Part shown: piece by piece, positions 56,936 through 64,000 of the stretch
Layout of the letters: the number at the start of each line of letters is the position of its first letter
Numbering within the stretch: the first letter of the stretch is position 1
From: Melieria omissa
Lineage: Eukaryota; Arthropoda; Insecta; Diptera; Ulidiidae
Assembly: GCA_963971225.1 (NCBI GenBank)
Contig: OZ020269.1
Coordinates: 8,624,201-8,688,200, forward strand
Reading direction: 5' to 3'
DNA: 64,000 nucleotides
Translations under genes and position numbers: made by a program
Notes under the pieces: model-generated
What the model was told of the DNA's origin: nothing
The model's database searches: none
What the model saw: only the letters and a program-made list of their open reading frames with translations

Positions 56936-59341
56936 GCGCCTAAAATTATGCCATGCGACAAGTCGACCCTCCTCGAATGTGTCCAATGCTGGGTAAATGT
57001 GGCAAATTAATGCAAGTGCGTGTAGTCGGCCGGCCAGTGCCTGTTTTGACCTATTTTGTGACAGTTCTTTCTCCCCTCCAACTTTTTTCGCCTTCCTTCG
57101 CCAATGCTCCAAGTTAGGTCAGTGGCGCTTGAAGTCCACTTTCGCTTCATGTACAAATATTTATATGTGTGTTTTTGTTTGCTTGTTTGCGTTGTTGTTG
57201 TTGTGTTTATGCAATGACGTTACGCTCGTAATTCGGGGAATATTGACCCAATTTTATTTGGTTTCTGGCCCAACTTGCGTTTTCAGCGCCCAGAATAATT
57301 CATGCCAATTTTTCATTAACCCGCCAGCGCTCTTGCTCTCGCTCCCGATTCGAGCCAATTCGCCGTTCGAGTGGCAACGGAAATGAGGCGTTATGATGTT
57401 TGAAGTGTGGCGGTGGGCGTTGTTTTCTTGTTGGTTAAATGGTGCTTAATTAGATTTAAGTTGGCCAATTTGTATGCAAATTAAATGAAATGATTTATAT
57501 GCAAATTTAATAATATGGCCGAACGCAAGCTGGCGGCCGCGTGGCGGGAAGGGTGAGAGACGTAATTGTTGTTGGTCGTGGGGGGCTGGAAAACTGTGAC
57601 AAAACTGAGCTGCCCTTGCCGCGAGCATTGTTAGGAAAGTAATAAAATGTGTTGTATATTTTTACAAAGCATACTTTTAGGCTATTTCCGCGCACGTTTC
57701 AACGAGCGTGTCGAGGCGGTGGCGCACATAAAATTTGACCGAAAGCAGCAGTAAACATTTCCAAAAAGACAAAATTCCTAGCCTACTGTTAGGCGCCAAC
57801 TTAGCCGCTTGGCAGTTGACACATTGCTTTCAAAAGCGTGTCGCAACAGCGTTGCTAGTCGTAAAATGCTTTCGAAAATGATAAAATTTTGCGCCGTGTA
57901 CTAAAAATTATAGTAAAACGAAAGTCCCAGCACAACTGGGGGGCGTTCAATGTGCGCAACGCGTGCCAGAGTCGACAGCATTGAACAACGTTTTCATGCT
58001 TTGGCCGCCCAGTTGCATGAATTTTCGTTGAATTCGTATAATACAGCAGCGGGTGAGCACACTTTTAGGCGCTCGAACCACTGCCAAGTATGCTGACCGC
58101 ATCCACGCCCCGTTGTTATTGATTTTCTGCTTGTTCGTTGCCGTTTCTTGTTGTCTGTTGCTGCCAAAATTGGCTTGTTGTTTGCTCACTCTGCCACATT
58201 CGCAGCCGGCCGGTCTCCTGGGCCACTTTATCTTCGCATCAAGTTGGGCCGCATACACTCTACTCCTATCTTCGTGCTGGCAGTGCATACTTTTAGGCTG
58301 CTTTGGCATTAAGCAAGCGTGTATCATTACACAGCCGCTTTCGCATTTATCAGGCCCCCGCCCCCTGCTACGGACAGCAGCAGCAAAGCAATGCGAACCG
58401 AGAGAAAGCAAACGTAAAAAGAAAGTATTTTATGTCCCTTCACAATTTTGCTGGCGTTCGTCGTTCTGGCGGTGCGGTTCATGTAAATGCCCGGTGAAGT
58501 ATGCTGAACTGTTTGCTGTTGTTTTTGTTTTTGTTGTTTGTATTATTGCTGAGTGTGTATGGGCTGCTGCTGCTGTTGCCAAATAGGTGAATGAATCAGC
58601 AAAAAGTGCGCCATTCACATTGCCACATATATGCACACATATGCGAGCATAAACACACACACACACACACGCACATTGGTTGGTTTTCTCGTTTTGTTGG
58701 CCTTCGTACGGCTGCGCCTGTTGGCCTGTGCCACATCCTGATCTGCCGCTTTTGTTGTTGTTGGCCCTGTTTCAGTGTCCGCTCGACCAGCCCAATGTCG
58801 ATGTTGTTCGCCAGCATGCATGACGCGCCGCACAGCGGAAATTTGGGGTGCATTAATTTATGGTCAGACACTACCAAAGGCCAACAACACGAACGGGGCA
58901 GCGAACGTGCCGCGCGCTCGCCGCTCTACCTTCATCAAAAAATGTTTATGGCGCTTACGGACGCATTGGCAACGAAATAAAATTACATTTTCATGGCAGT
59001 GTCGGGGAGGCGATGGAGCGCCTAAAAGTATGCCGACCATACTCTATGCCTATTGTTATTATTTGAGGCAGTGAGGAGTAGGGGGGCGACGGCCAAAAAG
59101 AGTGGCAAGTGGGGGATACGTGTCAGGTGGAAGTCATTATTGTGAGTGCCAAAAAAGTGGCATCTTGGCGAAGGCGAGTGGCGAAGTAGTGAAAACGGGG
59201 GGCGGGGTCGAGAAAATGTTCGCAGTCGACTGATTTTTGGAGCAGAAGTAGAAGAAGAAGTAGCAGAAGACAAGCCAAATAATAGAAACACGTTGAAAGT
59301 GAAAGTTGCGCACATTGTGGCCAGTGCGCCTAGAATTATGC
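56936..59341. repeat. Distal cluster of the GCGCCTAAAAGTATGC motif (7 sites)
   Basis: Plus-strand sites: 56936-56955 (GCGCCTAAAATTATGCC), 59018-59037 (GCGCCTAAAAGTATGCC) and 59326-59341 (GCGCCTAGAATTATGC). Minus-strand sites: 57669-57682 (GCCTAAAAGTATGC), 57781-57797 (GGCGCCTAACAGTAGGC), 58056-58074 (GAGCGCCTAAAAGTGTGC) and 58285-58298 (GCCTAAAAGTATGC). Sequence around each differs, so they are not copies of one repeat. The half-site AAGTATGC recurs at 58086, 58497 and 60563. The binding factor, if any, is unknown to me. Confidence 0.65.
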
Positions 59342-61552
59342 TATGAAAAATGAAATAAAAATGATAATCAAATGTTGTGTTGTTGATGAGTCGCGTGCAT
59401 AGGTGAAAGTAATAAGACGAAAATTGCCGGATGTGAATGGCAGCACAAGAAAAAAATCGGACAGGACGAGCGAAAACGCAGCGGAAGGAAGCCATTGTGG
59501 CGATTTAATGGCAGGAAATGAGTTGCCATTTGTACAGACTGTGCCACATGTGTTGAACTGGCGCTGCAAATAGATGAAAATTTCATTTTAAGTAATTTTA
59601 AAGGTGAAAAGTGTTGTGGGACTTTTCAAAAGTTTGAAATTCTCATTTCATTTTTCTTCTTATGGGCAGTTGAAATTTTTTTTTATCAGTTTTTACGACA
59701 AGCTGCTGGCATTTTCCAATTTTCGCCGCCATCTCCACTTTAGCTGCTCGACTCGAACAGCATAACGAAAGCGACAACCAACACACACATAGAAACAGAA
59801 GGCAGCCACAAACGCACAGCAACTGCACGAAATTGTAATGAAAATTCGTGCGTTCACCACGTTTTTGCTCTTCGACCGGCCTATGTGGCACGTTTGGTTG
59901 GGGGTTTTTTGCTGCCGCTGCGTCAAATGGACATTTCTGTCCATTTGTTGTGCGCCTCGGCTTTAATTTCTGACTACTATTCGCTGTGCTGTCTCGAGCC
60001 GCAGCGTTGCTTTGGCGCCTGGTATGCGTTTTATTGGATTTTCCTTCAATTTTTGGCAGGCGTGCACAGGACATTCGGCTGGACATGAACGGCAAATGAA
60101 AGCCACGTCGTGGGTGGATGGAGGGCGCAACTAACTGACAGCGACCTGGGACGGAGGGTGATGCACGCACGAGGCCTAACGATGAAATGAAATTTTGTGG
60201 CAATGTTGTATTTATTTGTGTTGTTGTTGTTGTTGCTTTATAGTTGGTGGTTGGTTGCTGGCCTGGGCTGTGTACATTTTAATGCGCTGCATGCGATGTT
60301 TATTTGTTTTACGGCTTTGACAGCAACAACAGCAACTTGCAATCTAATTTGCCAGGCCGCCGCTGCACACTAATGCAGTTCCAACAGCCAACGCACTGTA
60401 ATGCAATCAGATCGAACTGAAATGAATTGAATTTTTCTATTATTGATTAATTTTTACTTTACTCTCTGCTCTCTCTCTAACGCTCTGTTTTTCTCTTTCT
60501 CTCATTTTAGGTAATTACACACACATCCCAGAACTTCACTCTTTCTGTAAGTGCGCCGACAAGTATGCAGCATTCGCTGCCAGTGCCAACTTTTTTAATG
60601 AGCTCATTAATTCAACAACGATGCAAAAAATTGTGCAATACATAAACTGTCAACTGGCAACTTGCAGCGAAATTTCAATTTTCATATGCAGCCAAGTTGC
60701 CGCCAGCGCCAACGAGAGTTTCGAACAAGTCATGTCGACGACTGTGCAACATGTGCGGGTTAAAGTTGCAGCAGCGCAACATGCACAATTTTTTTTCGTT
60801 ATGCCAGTTTTTCCTCAACTTGTTAAACAATTTTATGTATTTGTTTGTTTTTTCTGCTGACTTGGCGCTGCAACAATAAAAAAAGGAAGGAAGACTAAGA
60901 GGGAAAAGTCTGCAGCGGAAAGACAAAAGCGACCGCATGCTGCACATGTCGAGCCTCGTGTCGTTGCATGCAGCAAGAATGCCATAAAAAGTGCTACGAG
61001 CAAAGTTGAGGAAAATGAGAAATCCGAACAATTCATTTGATGCTTCATTTGACGTACACAAATGCAGTGGAGCGCACTTTCGTTTGATGGCCGAGGTTGG
61101 AATTCCTCATAATTGGATGAATGTATCTGTAACGCTGTCGCTATCGCTGTGCTGGCTGCCAGGCTACCAGCTCGAACGTTCGTTCGTTCGTTCGTTGATT
61201 GAGTGGTTCGGAGCGCTGTGATTGTGTTTGCGTACGACATTGAAATGTCTCTGATCTCTGCAGCTAAAAATGAACGAAATTCGATGGAGTTGAGAAAAGG
61301 AAGGAGAAGAATTAAAAGGAAATTAAATTTCGTAGCTGAGCGTTTTCATGACGGCACCAAAGGTTGGCTGGCTGGCGTTGCTCTATGGAAAATGTTGCTT
61401 GTCTTGTTGTTGCTATATATTTTACGGAAAAAATATTAAAGGTTAATTAGACGCTGCTGTCAAGCGCAACAATCGAAAGGATGGCAAACAAAAGGGCCAT
61501 AAAAAAGTTGTGAATTTTTTGGGAAAAATGTAAACGAATGAGCGAACATTTG
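59342..61552. other. Non-coding DNA
   Basis: No gene is supported. A GTT run lies at 60219-60235 and a pyrimidine tract at 60465-60510. Open frames up to 186 residues overlap on both strands with no domain. Confidence 0.5.
60511..60546 (+). other. Candidate 36-bp microexon
   Basis: A long pyrimidine tract (TTTTTCTCTTTCTCTCATTT) ends in TAG at 60510, a strong 3' splice site. GTAAGT begins at 60547, a strong 5' splice site. The 36 bases between are open in two frames (VITHTSQNFTLS or NYTHIPELHSF). No neighbouring exon is recognised, so the host gene is unknown. The sequence after the AG is itself GTAATT, so a recursive splice site is the alternative reading. Confidence 0.3.
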
Positions 61553-61608
61553 TAACTCAGTGATAAGAGCATTGGATGGTTTGTTAGCAGGTCGTGCATT
61601 CAAATAGC
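61553..61608 (+). pseudogene. tRNA-like relic
   Basis: TAACTCAGTGATAAGAGCATTGG resembles a tRNA D-arm and A box (TAGCTCAGTGGTTAGAGC), and GTGCATTCAAATAGC 22 bases on resembles a degraded B box. No acceptor pairing was found. It is probably an old SINE head or tRNA pseudogene. Confidence 0.35.
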
Positions 61609-61879
61609 AACTGAACCAAAAACAAAAGACAATGAGGTATTTCCTTGGTGACTGTTCTCACAGCAGAACAGGACGATCAAATTTGCGCAGACGACATAAA
61701 AAATAGTTAACATTGGATGAATGTTGAGAACTGAATTTTAGATATTCCAGGGTTTTTAAATACGAAACTAGCAGCGTGACCCATTTGAAGGTAGGAGGAA
61801 GAAGAGTTGAGGAAAGCAGAGCAATTTTCATAATTTTTTTGAAAAGAGAATTATTGCTCTTTTAGATAGAAATGCGAAA
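61609..61879. other. Non-coding DNA
   Basis: Short stretch with no recognised feature; could be the body of a SINE headed by the tRNA-like relic. Confidence 0.3.
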
Positions 61880-64000
61880 TAATCAAAATAGATTTCAGAA
61901 TATTTTAAATGGATGCCAGAACGTATCAAATAGATTTCAGAAAGTTTAGTTGAATTTTAGATTGACAATTGACAGACAATTGAATAGACAATTGAATTCA
62001 GAAAGTATCAAATTTATATCAGAAAGTGAAATAAATTAAATCAGTTGAAATTTAGAAAGCATCACTTTGATTTCAGATCTAACAATAGACGGGTTTTCAA
62101 TTGGATATGAAATTGAAGTGCAAATTCGATTTCAAAAAGTGACAGTTGGATTTCAGAAAGTGTGGGTTTAGATTCTCCTCTTTAATATTAAAAAACCTGA
62201 ATTTGATTTCAGAAAGTGACAACTGGAGTTTTAGAAAATGGCAAATTGTAGGTTTGTCAAATAAAATTAAGATTTGAAAATCATTTTTCAAAAGCCTAAC
62301 CTTGATTTCAGAAAACTAAAGTAAACAACGTCAGTTGGATTTCCGATTATATATTAAGTTCAGAAAGTTTCAATTGGATCTGAAGTGAAGAAAAGATAAG
62401 ATGTCAAATTTCAAAAAGCCTAAACTTCACTTCAGTAAATCACAATTGGATTTCAGAAAAAGTCAGATTGTAGGTTTGTCAAATCAAATTAAGATTTGAA
62501 AATCAGATTTCAGAAGCTTAAATTCGATTTTGGAAAAGTAAAGTAAAAAACGTCAGTGTGATATCAGATTGGATTTTTTAAATTTAGAAAGTTTCAATTG
62601 GATCTGAAGTGAAGATAAGATAAGATGTCAGATTTCAAAAAGCCTTTCAAGAAGCATGAATTTGATTTCAAAAAGTGACATTTAGATTTCAGAAAGCGTA
62701 ACTATGATCCCACACTCGACAATTGAATTTCAGAAATTCTCAAATGGATCGTAAAATTCTCAATTGAATGTCAAAAAATATAATTTTGAATTCAGAAAAT
62801 GACAATTAGATTTCAGAAAGTGTCATTATGATTTGAAAGTGGACAATTAAGTTTCAAAAAGCCTTAAATATGACAATTTTATTACAGCAAATTACAATTG
62901 GTTTCAGAAAGTGTCACTACGATTTCACATTTAACAATTAGATTTCAAAAAGTCATAAATGGATCTAAAATTAGATAACTGGATGTCAGAAAGCATAAAA
63001 TTGATTTCAGTAAGCGTCACTACGATTTCACATTTGACAAATGAATTTCATAAAGTGAAAAATTGAAAATTCGAAATCAGAAAGCAGAAATTTGATTTAA
63101 CAAAATGACAATAGGATTTCAGCAAGTGCTTTCAAATTCGACAATTAAGTTTTCAAAAAGTCTCAAATATGACAATTTATTCTCAGAAAGCAGACATTTG
63201 ATTTCAGAAAATGTCACTACGATTTCATATTCAACAATTGGATTTCAGAAAGTCATAAAAGGATCTCAAATTTGATAACTGTTAGTCAGAAAGCATACAA
63301 TTGATTTTAATAAGTGTCACTACGATTTCACATTTGACAAAGGAATTTCATAAAGTCTTTAATAGATCGTAGAATTGACAATTCGAAATCAGAAAGCAGA
63401 AATTTGATTTAACAAAATGACAATAGGATTTCAGAAAGTGCCATTATGATTTGAAAGTAGACAATTAAGTTTTCAAAAAGTCTCAAATATGACAATTTAA
63501 TCTCAGAAAGAAGACATTTGATTTCAAAAAGTGTCACTACGATTTCATATTCAACAATTGGTTTTCAGAAAGTCATAAAAGGATCTCAAATTTGATAACT
63601 GTAAGTCAGAAAGCATAATATTGTTTTCAGTCTTAAATAGATGGCAAAATTGTCAATTCGAAATCAGAAAGCAGAAATTTGATTTCACAAAAAAAATTGG
63701 ATTTCAGAAAGCGTCACTATGATTTCAAATTCGAGAATTAGGTTTCAAAAAGTCTCAAATAAATTGCAAAATTCACAATTGAATGTCAGAAAGGATAAAT
63801 TTGATTTCAGAAAATGACAATTGGTTTCAGAAATTGTCAATACGACATTATCACATTCGACAATTGAGTTTTAGACAGTCTTAAATGAATCTCAATTTAG
63901 ACAACTGGATCTTAAGAAGCATAAATTTTATTTCAGAAAATAAAATTCGATTTCAGAAAGTGTCATTACAATTTCATATTCGACGATTAATTTTCAGAAA
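61880..64000 (+). repeat. Degenerate TTTCAGAAAG repeat field, runs off the window
   Basis: Short words (GATTTCAGAAAGTG, TCACTACGATTTCA, ACAATTGGATTTCAG) recur every 20-40 bases. Two higher-order scales are visible. One of about 225 bp uses TTGTAGGTTTGTCAAAT (62246, 62470) and TTTCAATTGGATCTGAAGTG (62367, 62594). One of about 300 bp uses AAGCAGAAATTTGATTTAAC (63081, 63383, with a variant at 63668). The right limit is outside the window. No coding capacity. Confidence 0.85.

Noticed and set aside
57947..58586. Antisense pair of 154- and 177-residue open frames
   Set aside because: Both strands open by chance in GC-richer DNA; the predicted proteins look random.
59643..60203. 186-residue minus-strand open frame
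   Set aside because: Low-complexity basic and Cys/Leu stretches, no domain, overlapped by plus-strand frames.
28323..63999. CRISPR-like arrays
   Set aside because: The repeats are diverged tandem units without regular unique spacers, and the genome is eukaryotic.

Overview
The window looks like non-coding nuclear DNA from a higher (brachyceran) fly. It is AT-rich, peppered with GTT/CAA trinucleotide runs, and carries an R1-clade non-LTR retrotransposon of the kind found in flies and mosquitoes, together with many small DNA transposons. Drosophilid and tephritid-like flies both fit; nothing seen fixes the species. I found no host protein-coding gene that I can support. The only convincing coding sequence belongs to mobile elements. 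The non-repeat parts could be intergenic, or part of very long introns.

Layout, 0-14 kb. At 2.15-3.45 kb lies a decayed Tc1/mariner element with a D-37-E transposase and clear terminal repeats, followed by a hAT-type MITE and a diverged direct repeat. At 7.88-13.93 kb lies a 6-kb composite insertion bounded by a perfect 77-bp direct repeat. Its 3' part is an R1-clade retrotransposon on the minus strand with an intact 1017-residue ORF2 and a run of about 50 A. Its 5' part is not retrotransposon sequence but a mosaic: an unknown segment, a truncated second copy of the Tc1 element with the same flank as the first copy, and a 1.03-kb TIR element (CCCAGTAAACATT ends) whose empty site is preserved at 3.66 kb.

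14-34 kb. Diverged tandem repeats (15.2-16.5), a TAA-flanked Harbinger-like element carrying a tRNA-like sequence (17.1-17.7), a perfect hairpin (20.7), a fold-back-like CGAATAC-rich block (21.4-22.0), a retrotransposon 3' end (22.9), a 1-kb TTTTA microsatellite (25.3-26.3), GAA-rich DNA grading into a tandem array (28.3-29.5), a tRNA-derived SINE with an 11-bp target duplication (29.5), a piggyBac-type MITE (30.7) and a small hAT MITE (33.1).

34-64 kb. A roughly 143-bp tandem array (39.8-41.0), a pogo/Tigger-like element containing a broken RNase H-bearing retrotransposon end (42.85-44.28), a Harbinger-like MITE (47.7-48.1), a TTCGGC-bounded block (48.2-49.0), a roughly 190-bp diverged array joined to another retrotransposon 3' end (51.6-53.0), and a degenerate TTTCAGAAAG repeat field that runs off the window end (61.9-64.0).

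The signal I cannot assign to any known feature is a 14-17 bp near-palindromic motif, roughly GCGCCTAAAAGTAKGC. It occurs four times at 1.8-5.2 kb and seven times, in both orientations, at 56.9-59.4 kb.
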